From: Cupriavidus lacunae
GTDB lineage: Bacteria > Pseudomonadota > Gammaproteobacteria > Burkholderiales > Burkholderiaceae
Length of the DNA stretch: 64,000 nt
Assembly: GCF_003353055.1 (NCBI RefSeq)
Contig: NZ_QKWJ01000019.1
Location: forward strand, 1 to 64,000
Direction of reading: 5' to 3'
Below are positions 9,775-19,034 of this stretch, one piece after another; within the stretch, counting starts at the first letter, position 1, and each line of letters begins with the position of its first letter. Under the pieces are notes generated by a model, which did no database searches, was not told where the DNA came from, and saw only the letters and a program-made list of their open reading frames with translations. Made by a program: the position numbers and the translations under genes.

Positions 9775-10977
9775 TCAGCGGATCACCTGCCCCTTCGAAT
9801 TGATGATCGTCATCTCCACGAACTTCGAACCCACGTGGTTCTCCGGCGTGAAGTTGACAATGTATCCACCCAGGTCGTAGCTGCGCATCGTTTCCAGTGC
9901 GGTGACGAACTTCTCGCGGTTCAGGTCCTTGCCCGCGCGGCGCAGGCCTTCGGTGAAGGCCTTGGCGGCGATAAAGCCTTCGATGCTGGCGTAGTCGAAT
10001 TCGCTGGCCTTGCCGGCGGCCTGCAGCAGGCGCAGGTATTCCCGCACGATCGGCAGCGTGGCGTTGCCCGGGTGCGGCATCACCTGCGAGATGATCACGC
10101 CGCTGCCCTGCGCGCCGACCACGTTGGCCAGGGCCTGGGTGCCGACGAAGGAGACGTTGTAGAACTGGCCGTTGTAGCCGCGGCGCAGCGCTTCCTTCAC
10201 GAAGGCACCGGCGGTGCGGTAGGCGCTGATCATGACCACGGCGTCGGGCCTGGCCTTCATCGAACCCTGCATGGCGTCGCCGATTTCCGTGGTGTTGCGC
10301 ACCACGCCCTCGCGCGCCACCAGCTGCACGCCGCTGTCGGCCATGGTCTTCAGGGCGCGTTCCAGCTCCTCGAGCTCGGCCTTGCCGTAGGCGTCGTCGT
10401 TGTAGACCACGGCCACGCGTTTCAGGCCGGTGGTCTGGATCTGGCGCAGGATCGCCGTGGCCTCGTCGTTGTAGCCGGCGCGGACGTGGAAGACGTAGCG
10501 GTTGCGCGGCTCGCGCACCGAGCGCGCGCCTGTGTACGGGCCAAAGAATGGCACCCTGGCCTGGATCGCCAGCGGCAGCGCGGCCTGGCTGGTGGGCGTG
10601 CCGACATAGCCGAAGAGGGCGAAGACACGGTCGTCGTCGATCAGCTTTTTGGTGTTTTTGGCGGCGGGATCGGGCTCGTAGTAGTCGTCCAGCGCCTCGA
10701 GCCGGATCTTGCGGCCGTAGATGCCGCCCTGCTGGTTGATATGGTCGAAATACAGCCGCGCGCCCGAGTTCATCTGCTTGCCCAGCATGGCGGTCGGGCC
10801 GGTCAGCGCGGCGGACTGGCCCAGCAGGATGGTGTCGGCGGTTACGCCGCTCTCGGATGTGGCGGCAGTGCCCGCCGTATTGGCTGCGAAGGCAGCGCAG
10901 GATGCGCCACCCGTGCCGATGGCGCACGCCACCAGCAGGCCGGCAAGCCGGCCATTGACCCCGGATCGGAAAGACAT
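9775..10977 (-). CDS. Branched-chain amino acid type ABC transporter binding protein (Peripla_BP_6)
   Basis: The 400-residue protein is an extracytoplasmic solute receptor of the LivK-like class. It has a signal peptide (hydrophobic core about 10-30, cleavage near AFA-AN). The mature part opens with TILLGQSAALTGP and continues with GARLYFDHINQQGGIYGRKIRL, the type I periplasmic-binding fold signature. Its start is preceded by GGGGGTTT. No permease or ATPase gene of the LivHMGF type is adjacent, so it is an orphan receptor that must share a transporter encoded elsewhere or act as a sensor. It is convergent with the peptide transporter unit, and the ligand is unknown. Confidence 0.88.
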   Translation of the reverse strand: MSFRSGVNGRLAGLLVACAIGTGGASCAAFAANTAGTAATSESGVTADTILLGQSAALTGPTAMLGKQMNSGARLYFDHINQQGGIYGRKIRLEALDDYYEPDPAAKNTKKLIDDDRVFALFGYVGTPTSQAALPLAIQARVPFFGPYTGARSVREPRNRYVFHVRAGYNDEATAILRQIQTTGLKRVAVVYNDDAYGKAELEELERALKTMADSGVQLVAREGVVRNTTEIGDAMQGSMKARPDAVVMISAYRTAGAFVKEALRRGYNGQFYNVSFVGTQALANVVGAQGSGVIISQVMPHPGNATLPIVREYLRLLQAAGKASEFDYASIEGFIAAKAFTEGLRRAGKDLNREKFVTALETMRSYDLGGYIVNFTPENHVGSKFVEMTIINSKGQVIR

Positions 10978-11264
10978 AAACCCCCGCGAAATGTGGTTCG
11001 GTTACCCGTTCGCCGCGCCGGCCGGTCTGTCGCCGGCAAGTTGCCCGGATCGTGCGGCATGGTGCGCGTCCCGGTCTGTGCCGCGAGCGCGCCGGCACAT
11101 CATAATCGAATACAATCGGGTCGAGATACTCCCCGCCATCACCCTGAACGGCCGGGAAATGCGCCGCCCGCCGGCGCGGCGCAGGCGCCGCAACCCGCCG
11201 CCTGCGCCGGCACCTCCAGTTCCGTACGACCGAACGAAAACAACATATCCCGCCCGGAGACCCC

Positions 11265-13373
11265 ATGGCTTCCCGCATCGTCCGCGCCGCCTGCCCGCAT
11301 GACTGTCCCGACACTTGTGCCTTGCTCGTCACCGTCGAGGACGGCCGCGCCGTCAAGGTAGCGGGCGATCCCGACCACCCCGGCACGCAGGGCGTGCTGT
11401 GCACCAAGGTGTCGCGCTACACCGAGCGCACCTATCACCCGGACCGGCTGCTGACGCCGATGAAGCGCGTCGGCAAGAAGGGCGAAGGCAAGTTCGCGCC
11501 GATCTCCTGGGACGAGGCGCTGGACACCATCGCCACCCGCCTGCAGGCGATCGCCGCGCGCGATCCGCAGGCCATCGTGCCGTACAGCTACGCCGGCACC
11601 ATGGGGCTGGTGCAGGGCGAGAGCATGGCCGCGCGCTTCTTCAACAAGCTGGGCGCATCGCGGCTGGACCGCACCATCTGCGCCAGCGCCGGCGCCACCG
11701 CGCTGCGCTATACCTACGGTGCCAGCGTCGGCATGGACATGGAGCACGTGGTCGATGCCAGGCTGGTGATCATCTGGGGCGGCAACCCGATTGCCTCCAA
11801 CCTGCATTTCTGGACCCGCGCCCAGGAAGCCAAGCGGCGCGGCGCCACGCTGGTGGCGATCGACCCGTACCGCTCGCTGAGCGCCGAGAAGTGCCACCGC
11901 CATATCGCGCCAATGCCCGGCACCGACGGCGCGCTGGCGCTGGCGCTGATCCATGTGCTGATCCGCGACGGCCTGCTCGACCACGATTACATCGAACGCC
12001 ACACGGTCGGCTTCGAGGCGCTGCGCGAGCGCGCGCAGGCCTACACCCCGGCCCGAGCGGCGGAGATCTGCGGCATCCCGGTCGAGGACATCGAATGGCT
12101 GGCCGGCCTCTATGGCCAGCTGGCCGTGCGCGAGCGCCAGCCGGTGGCGATCCGCCTGAACTACGGCATGCAGCGCGTGCACGGCGGCGGCCAGGCGGTG
12201 CGCGCGGTGGCGTGCCTGCCGTCGCTGGTGGGCGCCTGGCGCCACCCCGCGGGCGGGCTGCAGCTGTCGACTTCGGGCTTCTTTCCGGTCAACGAGGCCG
12301 CGCTGCAGCGCCCGGACCTGCTGCCCGGCTGGCCGCAGACGCTGCCGCGCATCGTCAACATGAGCACCATCGGCGACGCGCTGCTGGCCGGGCCGGCGCC
12401 CGGCGCGCCGCGCCTCGAGGCCGTGGTGGTCTACAACAGCAACCCGGTCGCGGTGGCACCGCAATCCGGCAAGGTCGCCGAGGGCTTCGCGCGCGAGGAC
12501 CTGTTCACGGTGGTGCTGGAGCACTTCCGCACCGACACCGCCGACTATGCCGACATCATCCTGCCGGCGACCACGCAGCTCGAGCACACCGACGTGCACA
12601 AGGCCTACGGCCACACCTATTTCCTGGCCAACAACGCCGCCATCGCGCCGATGGGCGAGGCGTTGCCGAATACCGAGATCTTCCGCCGCCTGGCGCAGCG
12701 CATGGGCTTCACCGAGGCCTGCTTTGCCGACAGCGACGAGGCCATTGCCGCGCAGGCCATTATCCCGGGCGATGCGCGCGCGGCTGGCATCAGTTGGGAA
12801 TCACTGAAGGAACAGGGCTGGCAGAAGCTGGCGCTGCCGGCAGCGCCATTCGCCGAGGGCGGCTTCCCGACCGCATCGGGCAAGTGCCAGTTCTATTCGG
12901 AGCCGATGGTGCGCGACGGCTTCGACCCGCTGCCCGACTACGTGCCGCAATACGAGGCGCCGCAGACCGCGCCCGAACTGGCGGCGCGCTATCCGCTGGC
13001 AATGATCTCGCCGCCGGCGCGCAACTTCCTCAACAGCTCCTTCGTCAACGTCGACAGCCTGCGCGCCACCGAGGGCGAGCCGCACCTGGACATCCACCCG
13101 GCCGACGCCGCCGAGCGCGGCATCGTGCACGGCGCGCTGGTGCGCGCCTTCAATGACCGCGGCAGCATGGTGGCGCGCGCCCGCGTCACCGACCGCGCCC
13201 GGCGCGGGCTGGTGGTGGGACTGTCTATCTGGTGGAAGAAGCTGGCCCCGGACGGCAAGAACGCCAACGAGCTGACCAGCCAGCGCCTGACCGACCTGGG
13301 CCGCGCGCCGGTGTTCTACGACTGCCTGGTGCAGGTCGAGGCCTGCACGGAAGGGGCGGTCCTGCCGGCATGA
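11265..13373 (+). CDS. Molybdopterin-dependent oxidoreductase with an N-terminal 4Fe-4S cluster
   Basis: The 702-residue protein belongs to the DMSO-reductase superfamily. An iron-sulfur site is formed by C10, C14, C18 and C46 (CPHDCPDTC and GVLCTK). Molybdopterin domains follow (about 60-560), with the dinucleotide-binding domain at the C-terminus (from about 575, including NSSFVNVDSL). There is no twin-arginine signal, so it is cytoplasmic. Residue 148 in the segment RTICASAGATAL lies near where the metal ligand is found in relatives, but I cannot assign the ligand. The substrate is unknown; relatives include formate dehydrogenase-like and polysulfide or thiosulfate reductase-like proteins. 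The final ATGA overlaps the next gene. Confidence 0.87.
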   Translation: MASRIVRAACPHDCPDTCALLVTVEDGRAVKVAGDPDHPGTQGVLCTKVSRYTERTYHPDRLLTPMKRVGKKGEGKFAPISWDEALDTIATRLQAIAARDPQAIVPYSYAGTMGLVQGESMAARFFNKLGASRLDRTICASAGATALRYTYGASVGMDMEHVVDARLVIIWGGNPIASNLHFWTRAQEAKRRGATLVAIDPYRSLSAEKCHRHIAPMPGTDGALALALIHVLIRDGLLDHDYIERHTVGFEALRERAQAYTPARAAEICGIPVEDIEWLAGLYGQLAVRERQPVAIRLNYGMQRVHGGGQAVRAVACLPSLVGAWRHPAGGLQLSTSGFFPVNEAALQRPDLLPGWPQTLPRIVNMSTIGDALLAGPAPGAPRLEAVVVYNSNPVAVAPQSGKVAEGFAREDLFTVVLEHFRTDTADYADIILPATTQLEHTDVHKAYGHTYFLANNAAIAPMGEALPNTEIFRRLAQRMGFTEACFADSDEAIAAQAIIPGDARAAGISWESLKEQGWQKLALPAAPFAEGGFPTASGKCQFYSEPMVRDGFDPLPDYVPQYEAPQTAPELAARYPLAMISPPARNFLNSSFVNVDSLRATEGEPHLDIHPADAAERGIVHGALVRAFNDRGSMVARARVTDRARRGLVVGLSIWWKKLAPDGKNANELTSQRLTDLGRAPVFYDCLVQVEACTEGAVLPA

Positions 13374-14503
13374 CGCCGCGGTCCGGCCGCCAGCGCTGGG
13401 CGGCACTCCTGGCTGCGACGGGCCTGACGGCCGTGGTTCTGCTGATGGCAGGGTGCGAGGCCGTGGGCTACTACGCGCAGTCGATCGGCGGGCATCTGGG
13501 CGTGATGGCCCAGGCGCAGCCGCTGACCGACGCCATTGCCGGCGCGCGCGACGCCAACGATGCGCGCCTGGCCCAGCGGCTGGCGCTGGCCGGCCGCATG
13601 CGCGACTTTGCCTCGCGCGAGCTGAAGCTGCCCGACAACGGCAGCTACCGCCGCTACGCCAACCTGCACCGTCCCTATGTGGTGTGGAGCGTGTTCGCCA
13701 CCCCCGAGCTGTCGATGGAACTGCGCAAGTGGTGCTTCCCCATCGTCGGCTGCATCAGCTACCGCGGCTACTACGCACAGTCCGATGCCGAGCGGTACGC
13801 GCAGGGCCTGCGCCGCGACGGGCTGGAGACCTACGTGGCCGGCATCCCCGCCTATTCGACGCTGGGCTATTTCGACGACCCGCTGCTCAACACCTTCGTC
13901 TACCTGCCCGAGGGCGAGCTGGCGCGGCTGATCTTCCATGAACTGGCGCACCAGGTGGTGTACGTGCGCAACGACACCGCCTTCAACGAATCCTTCGCCA
14001 CCGCGGTGGAAGCGGCGGGCGTGGAGCGCTGGCTGGCCGAGGATGCGTCGGAGGACGCGCGCGCCAGCTATCGCCAGTACGACGCCCGGCGCCAGCAGTT
14101 CCGCGCGCTGCTGCTGCGCACGCGCGACCGGCTGGTGGCGCTGTACCAGACCCCGCTCGATGACGGTGCCAAGCGCGAGGGCAAGGCGAAGATCTTCGCC
14201 GACCTGCGCAGCGAGTACGCGCGGCTGCGCACGGAGTGGGGCGGCTACAGCGGCTACGACCGCTGGTTCGACCAGCCGCTGACCAACGCCCACCTGGCCG
14301 CGGTGGCCACCTACCAGCAATGGGTGCCGGCCTTCACCGCGCTGCTGGCGCAGTGCAATGGCGACTGGCGGCGCTTCTATGACGAGGCTGCCCGCATCGG
14401 TGCGCTGCCCGCCGCCGAGCGCGAAGCCGCGCTGCGCCGGCTGGCGCCGCCGGCCACGCGCACCGACACGCTGACGGCAGGCGGCAAGACGGCGGCCAAC
14501 TGA
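13370..14503 (+). CDS. Predicted zinc aminopeptidase-like lipoprotein (COG4324 type)
   Basis: The 377-residue protein has a lipoprotein signal with LLMAGC and lipid cysteine C29, so it should face the periplasm. The zinc motif HELAH is at 190-194, followed by NESF with a possible third ligand E207, as in the COG4324 predicted aminopeptidases. The block WCFPIVGCISYRGYY (121-135) is also characteristic. The start at 13370 overlaps the stop of the molybdopterin oxidoreductase gene (ATGA), implying coupled translation although the two products have no obvious functional link. Confidence 0.82.
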   Translation: MTPRSGRQRWAALLAATGLTAVVLLMAGCEAVGYYAQSIGGHLGVMAQAQPLTDAIAGARDANDARLAQRLALAGRMRDFASRELKLPDNGSYRRYANLHRPYVVWSVFATPELSMELRKWCFPIVGCISYRGYYAQSDAERYAQGLRRDGLETYVAGIPAYSTLGYFDDPLLNTFVYLPEGELARLIFHELAHQVVYVRNDTAFNESFATAVEAAGVERWLAEDASEDARASYRQYDARRQQFRALLLRTRDRLVALYQTPLDDGAKREGKAKIFADLRSEYARLRTEWGGYSGYDRWFDQPLTNAHLAAVATYQQWVPAFTALLAQCNGDWRRFYDEAARIGALPAAEREAALRRLAPPATRTDTLTAGGKTAAN

Positions 14504-14547
14504 GGCCGCTCAGATTGCTGACGGACCACGCATGCTGCTGGTTTGCT

Positions 14548-14666
14548 CCCCTCTCCCGCTTGCGGGAGAGGGGCAGGGGGAGAGGGCAGGCGCTGGCAGA
14601 CCGAAAGCCTGAACTTCGTGGAAGCTCCGGCCCTCTCCCCAACCCTCTCCCGCAAGCGGGAGAGGG
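14548..14666. repeat. Inverted pair of REP-like hairpins (BIME-like)
   Basis: Two hairpins, CCCCTCTCCCGC-TT-GCGGGAGAGGGG (14548-14573) and CCCTCTCCCGC-AA-GCGGGAGAGGG (14643-14666), face each other across about 70 nt. Each carries the accessory arm GGGGAGAGGGC (14577-14587) or its complement GCCCTCTCCCC (14630-14640), so the whole forms a palindromic composite. It lies between two converging genes and matches the single copy at 9726. Confidence 0.85.
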
Positions 14667-14695
14667 AGCACACAAACGGTTGTCCGCGCGCTCCG

Positions 14696-17600
14696 CTACC
14701 ACGTATCGATGAAACGTCTCGGTGAACCGGTCTGCCGGCCAAGGCTGCCAGGCGGCACCGAAGCCAGGCCGCGCAGCAGCCAGCGGCGCGTGTCGGCCGG
14801 GTCGATCACGGCGTCGATCTCCAGGTGGCTGGCCATGTTGAGCGCGCGGCCGCGCTGGTAGGCGCCATCGACCATGCGCGCGAACAGCACTTCGCGCTCG
14901 TCGGGGTCGGCCACGGCCTCCAGCTCCTTGCGGAAGCCCAGCCGGATCGAGCCCTCGATGCCCATCGCGCCGAATTCGCCGCTGGGCCAGGCCGCGGTGA
15001 AGAAGGGCGCGGCGAAGCTGCCGCCGGCCATGGCCTGCGCGCCCAGTCCGTAGCCCTTGCGCAGCACCACGGTGAAGAACGGCACGCGCAGCGCGCCGGC
15101 GGTGACAAAGAGGCGCGACACGTGCCGCACCGTGGCGGTCTTCTCCGCCTGCGGCCCGACCATGAAGCCCGGGGTGTCGCACAGCGACACGATCGGCAGC
15201 CCGTGCGCGTCGCACAGCTGCATGAAGCGCGCGGCCTTGTCGGCGGCGGCGCTGTCGATGGCGCCGCCCAGGTGGCGCGGATTGTTGGCGATGCAGCCGA
15301 AGGCGCGGCCTTCGATGCGGATCAGCGCGGTGATGATGCCGGTGCCGAACGCCGCGCGCAGCTCCAGCACCGATCCGCTGTCAGCCATGGCCGCGATCAC
15401 CGCGCGCATGTCGTAGCTGCGCAGCCGGTTCTCGGGAATGGCGTGGCGCAGGTGGCGCGGGTCTTCGGCCTGCCAGTCGCGCACGTCGCCCTGGAAGTAG
15501 GACAGGTAGCGCTGCGCGGCATCGACCGCTGCCTGCTCGTCGTTGACCAGCACGTCGATCACGCCATTGGGTCCCTGCACGCTGACGGGCCCCACCTCCT
15601 CCGGTGCGAACACCCCCAGCCCGCCGCCTTCGATCATGGCCGGCCCGCCCATGCCGATGGTGGCGCTGCGGGTGGCGATGATGACGTCGGCGCAACCCAG
15701 CAGCGCCGCATTGCCGGCAAAGCAGCGGCCCGAGACGATGCCGACCAGCGGCACCTGGCCCGAGAGGCGCGCGAACTGGATGAACGAGGTGCAATCGAGC
15801 CCGGCCACCACCGGCGTATCGGTATCGCCCGGGCGGCCACCGCCGCCCTCGGCAAACAGCACCACCGGCATCTGCCACTGGCGCGCCAGTGCCAGCATGC
15901 GGTCCAGCTTCTTGTGCCCGTAGAAGCCCTGCGTGCCGGCCAGCACGGTGTAGTCGTAGGCCAGCACCATGCAGCGCGTATCGGCATCGGGGAAGCGCGC
16001 CGCGTTGACGGTGCCGATGCCGGTGACGATGCCGTCGGCGGGTGTGGCGCTGATCAGGTCCTCGACGCTGCGCCGCTGGCGTTGCGCGGCAATGACGAGC
16101 GCGCCGTATTCGATGAAGGAATCGTCGTCGCACAGCTGGGCGATGTTCTCGCGCGCGGTGCGGCCGCCCTGCGCGTGACGCCTGGCCACGGCCTGGGCGC
16201 GCGCGGCGTCGTGGCCGAGGGCGTGGCGCTCCAGCGTTTCGCGCAGGTCGGCGCGTACCTGGTCGAGGTCGCCGGCGGCCGAGGCTTCGGCGGCATGGCC
16301 GGCATCGTCGCCGGGCGCCAGCACGATCACCGCGGCACCGGCGCGCAGCGCGGCGCCCGCGGCGGCCAGCACGCGCAGCACCGTGCCGGCGGCGGGCGCC
16401 TCCAGCGGATGCTCCATCTTCATCGCTTCGATGATCGCCAGCGGCTGGCCGCGTCTGACTGTGTCGCCTTCGCGCACGTGGATGGCGGCCAGCGCGCCGT
16501 CCATCGGCGCGGGCACGGCAATGGCGTCGTCGGGGATATCGGCCAGCGCATTGTCCTCGCCTGCCGGTGTGCTGTCGGCGAGGCCGGGCGGCGCGTGCAG
16601 CACCGGGTGGTCGGCGTCGGCGGTGGCGAGCGCGGCCAGCGCCTGGTCCAGGTACTGCGTGTGCACGGCATTGCGGCGCACGTCGTCCAGCTGCAGCAGG
16701 TCCTGCAGCAGGCGGCGGTTGGTGTCGATGCCTTCGATGCGGAACTCGCACAGCGCGCGGTAGGCGATCGCGAGCGCACGCGCGTAGTCGCCGCCGGGTT
16801 CGTGCACGATCAGCTTGGCCAGCAGCGAATCAAAGCGCGGATTTGCCGTCATGCCGGCAAAGCCCGCGCTGTCCACGCGCACGCCTGGCCCGTTGGGTGG
16901 CTCGAAAGCCGTCAGCGTGCCGCTGGCCGGGCGCAACTGACCCTGCGCGTCGAGGTGCTCGGCATTGATGCGCAGCTGCACCGCGATGCCGCGCGGCGTG
17001 GGCGCGTGCTCCAGGCCCAGGTCGGCCAGGCGCGCGCCGGCGGCGATGGCCAGCTGGGTTTGCACGAGGTCGACGCCGGTCACCATCTCGGTCACCGTGT
17101 GCTCGACCTGCAGGCGCGGGTTGGCCTCCATGAACCAGAACGACGGGCCGCCATCGCCACCATCCTCCACCAGGAACTCGAAGGTGCCGATGCCGCGATA
17201 GGCGGCGGCGCGCGCCAGCGTGGCGGCGGCATCGGCCAGCCTTGCGCGCAGGGCGTTGTCCAGGGTCGGGCTGGGGGCGATCTCCACCAGCTTCTGGTGG
17301 CGGCGCTGCAGGCTGCATTCGCGCTCGCCCAGCGTCAACACGCGGCCCTCGGCGTCGGCAACCACCTGGATTTCGATATGGCGTGGCGCGCTGACGATGC
17401 GCTCGACGTAGACCGTGCCGTTGCCGAATGCGGCGGTCGCTTCGGAGACGCAGCGGGCATAGGCCTCGTCGATTTCCTCTGCGCGATGCACCGCGCGCAT
17501 GCCGCGCCCGCCGCCACCGGCGAGGGCCTTGATCATCATGCCCGCCTGTCCATCCAGGTCGCCGAAGAAGGCCCGCGCCTGCTCCAGCGTGGTCGGGCCG

Positions 17601-18004
17601 GCGGTGCCGGGCACGACCGGCACGCCATGCTCGCGCGCCAGCGCGCGGGCGCGGGCCTTGTCGCCGAACAGCCGCAGCACGTCCGGCGCGGGGCCGGCGA
17701 AGACCAGGCCGGCGTCCAGGCAGGCCTGCGCGAAGTCTGCGTTCTCGGACAGGAAGCCGTAGCCCGGGTGCACCATGCCGCAGCCCGCGCGCCGCGCGGC
17801 GTCCACCACGGCGGCGATGTCGAGGTAGGCGCGCGGACCGGTGCCGGGCAGCGCCACGGCCGCGTCGGCTTTGCGCACGTGCAGCGCGTCGCGGTCGTCT
17901 TCGCTGTACAGCGCCACGCTGGGGATGCCCATGGCCGCGGCGGCACGGGCAATCCGGATGGCGATTTCGCCGCGGTTGGCGATCAGGAGCTTGTGAGAGG
18001 TCAT
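14696..18004 (-). CDS. Single-chain biotin-dependent acyl-CoA carboxylase (BC-BCCP-CT fusion)
   Basis: This 1102-residue protein combines all parts of an acyl-CoA carboxylase, which transfers CO2 from bicarbonate through biotin to an acyl-CoA. The biotin carboxylase domain (1-450) begins LLIANRGEIAIRIARAA and has the glycine-rich ATP loop GGGGRGM and the motif FMEANPRLQVEHTVTE. The biotinyl domain (about 495-565) has EAMKMEH with the biotin-bearing lysine K529. The carboxyltransferase domains (about 590-1095) show GRCFAGNAAL and CDTPGFMVGPQAE. Such enzymes are usually split over two or three genes; this fused form resembles the single-chain carboxylases with broad acyl-CoA preference. The gene is divergent from a TetR regulator. 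The substrate is unassigned; propionyl, longer or branched acyl-CoA are possible. Confidence 0.9.
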   Translation of the reverse strand: MTSHKLLIANRGEIAIRIARAAAAMGIPSVALYSEDDRDALHVRKADAAVALPGTGPRAYLDIAAVVDAARRAGCGMVHPGYGFLSENADFAQACLDAGLVFAGPAPDVLRLFGDKARARALAREHGVPVVPGTAGPTTLEQARAFFGDLDGQAGMMIKALAGGGGRGMRAVHRAEEIDEAYARCVSEATAAFGNGTVYVERIVSAPRHIEIQVVADAEGRVLTLGERECSLQRRHQKLVEIAPSPTLDNALRARLADAAATLARAAAYRGIGTFEFLVEDGGDGGPSFWFMEANPRLQVEHTVTEMVTGVDLVQTQLAIAAGARLADLGLEHAPTPRGIAVQLRINAEHLDAQGQLRPASGTLTAFEPPNGPGVRVDSAGFAGMTANPRFDSLLAKLIVHEPGGDYARALAIAYRALCEFRIEGIDTNRRLLQDLLQLDDVRRNAVHTQYLDQALAALATADADHPVLHAPPGLADSTPAGEDNALADIPDDAIAVPAPMDGALAAIHVREGDTVRRGQPLAIIEAMKMEHPLEAPAAGTVLRVLAAAGAALRAGAAVIVLAPGDDAGHAAEASAAGDLDQVRADLRETLERHALGHDAARAQAVARRHAQGGRTARENIAQLCDDDSFIEYGALVIAAQRQRRSVEDLISATPADGIVTGIGTVNAARFPDADTRCMVLAYDYTVLAGTQGFYGHKKLDRMLALARQWQMPVVLFAEGGGGRPGDTDTPVVAGLDCTSFIQFARLSGQVPLVGIVSGRCFAGNAALLGCADVIIATRSATIGMGGPAMIEGGGLGVFAPEEVGPVSVQGPNGVIDVLVNDEQAAVDAAQRYLSYFQGDVRDWQAEDPRHLRHAIPENRLRSYDMRAVIAAMADSGSVLELRAAFGTGIITALIRIEGRAFGCIANNPRHLGGAIDSAAADKAARFMQLCDAHGLPIVSLCDTPGFMVGPQAEKTATVRHVSRLFVTAGALRVPFFTVVLRKGYGLGAQAMAGGSFAAPFFTAAWPSGEFGAMGIEGSIRLGFRKELEAVADPDEREVLFARMVDGAYQRGRALNMASHLEIDAVIDPADTRRWLLRGLASVPPGSLGRQTGSPRRFIDTW

Positions 18005-18055
18005 GATGCGGGAGGGTTAATGGCGTGCGTTGTACCGGGGCAGCACGGGCTTGTA

Positions 18056-18087
18056 CCCGTTGGTATATTTATTTACCGTTGGGTAAA
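18056..18087. promoter_or_regulatory. Operator-like inverted repeat between the carboxylase and tetR
   Basis: A perfect 6-bp inverted repeat TTTACC-GTTG-GGTAAA lies at 18072-18087, preceded by a partial direct copy (CCCGTTGGTAT at 18056-18066). It is in the most A/T-rich part of the 168-nt divergent intergenic region, as expected for a TetR-type operator controlling both genes. Confidence 0.55.
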
Positions 18088-18172
18088 ATCCTAGGATGAT
18101 CGGGCATTCGCGTCAATCGGCCGACGGCTCGACCGGGCTGGCGTACCGAGCCCGCCATGCGAGAATTGCATC

Positions 18173-18835
18173 ATGTCGATTGCACACAGATCCGCACCGC
18201 CGAACCCGCCATTGAGCGCACCACCTGAGCCGCAGCCGGCCCGCCCGCATATCGCCGAGCGCCAGGAAGCCCGCCGCCGCCAGATCCTCGATACTGCCGC
18301 GCAGCTCTTCTACAGCAAGGGCTACCCCGGCATGACGATGAACGACCTGTGCCGCGCGTTGGGCGTGACCAAGCCGGCGGTCTACTACTACTTTACTGAC
18401 AAGTACGAGATCTTCGACATCCTGTGCCGCGAGTCGGCCCAGACCTGCCTGCCCGTGATCCGCGAGACCGCGGACCCGGCGCTGCCGGTGCGCGAGCGCC
18501 TGCAGACCTGCCTGCTCGAGATGGCGCGACGCTGCGTGGCCTGCCATGTGCCGGCCACGCTCAGCTTCCGCGACAACCAGTATCTGCGCCCCGACACCGT
18601 AGCGTGGCTCGACAGCATGGCGCGCGATTTCTACCGTGATCTCTATGCGCTGCTGGAGGAGGGCAAGCGCGACGGCGTGTTTGCTTTCGGCGACGCGCGC
18701 GTGACCGCGCATGCGATCGGCAGCGTGGTGGGCTTCCTGTACACCTGGCATGAACCCGGCCGCATGGACCCCGAGACGCTGGCGCGGGAACTCGCCGCCA
18801 ACATGATGAAGCTGGTGCTGCCCGGCGGCGGGTGA
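18173..18835 (+). CDS. TetR-family transcriptional regulator
   Basis: The 220-residue protein has a proline-rich N-terminal extension (1-27) and then a typical TetR DNA-binding domain (about 33-80): RRRQILDTAAQLFYSKGYPG, the turn-helix TMNDLCRALGVTKPAVYYYF and KYEIF. The C-terminal ligand-binding half resembles regulators of acyl-CoA metabolism. It is divergent from the acyl-CoA carboxylase gene, with a candidate operator between them, and lies upstream of an acyl-CoA ligase gene. It probably represses one or both in response to an acyl-CoA or fatty acid, which is inference from position. Confidence 0.88.
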   Translation: MSIAHRSAPPNPPLSAPPEPQPARPHIAERQEARRRQILDTAAQLFYSKGYPGMTMNDLCRALGVTKPAVYYYFTDKYEIFDILCRESAQTCLPVIRETADPALPVRERLQTCLLEMARRCVACHVPATLSFRDNQYLRPDTVAWLDSMARDFYRDLYALLEEGKRDGVFAFGDARVTAHAIGSVVGFLYTWHEPGRMDPETLARELAANMMKLVLPGGG

Positions 18836-18915
18836 CCGGGTCATCGTGACTATCCGTACTACTAGGGGTTATCCCGCTGCTTACGGCTGACCGGTGGCGC
18901 ATAATGCCCGTCAGA

Positions 18916-18939
18916 GGCCATCGGTCAGGACCGATGGCC
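18916..18939. repeat. Perfect 11-bp palindrome upstream of the acyl-CoA ligase gene
   Basis: GGCCATCGGTC-AG-GACCGATGGCC lies 77 nt after the tetR stop and 95 nt before the ligase start. There is no T run, so it is either a weak terminator for tetR or an operator for the ligase gene. Confidence 0.5.
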
Positions 18940-19034
18940 CCGAGGACTTCGTCTAAGTTGTTGTTTTAACCGGGTCGCACGTTTAGCATCTCGGCAAAAT
19001 CGAACGACCATTCAGAAATTCAGGAGACGGTGCT

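Noticed and set aside
14825..18094. A very long open frame antisense to the acyl-CoA carboxylase gene
   Set aside because: High G+C codon bias leaves opposite strands free of stops; the product is rich in His, Arg, Gln and Ala without domain similarity. The same applies to long antisense frames at 5551-7785 and 45237-48821.
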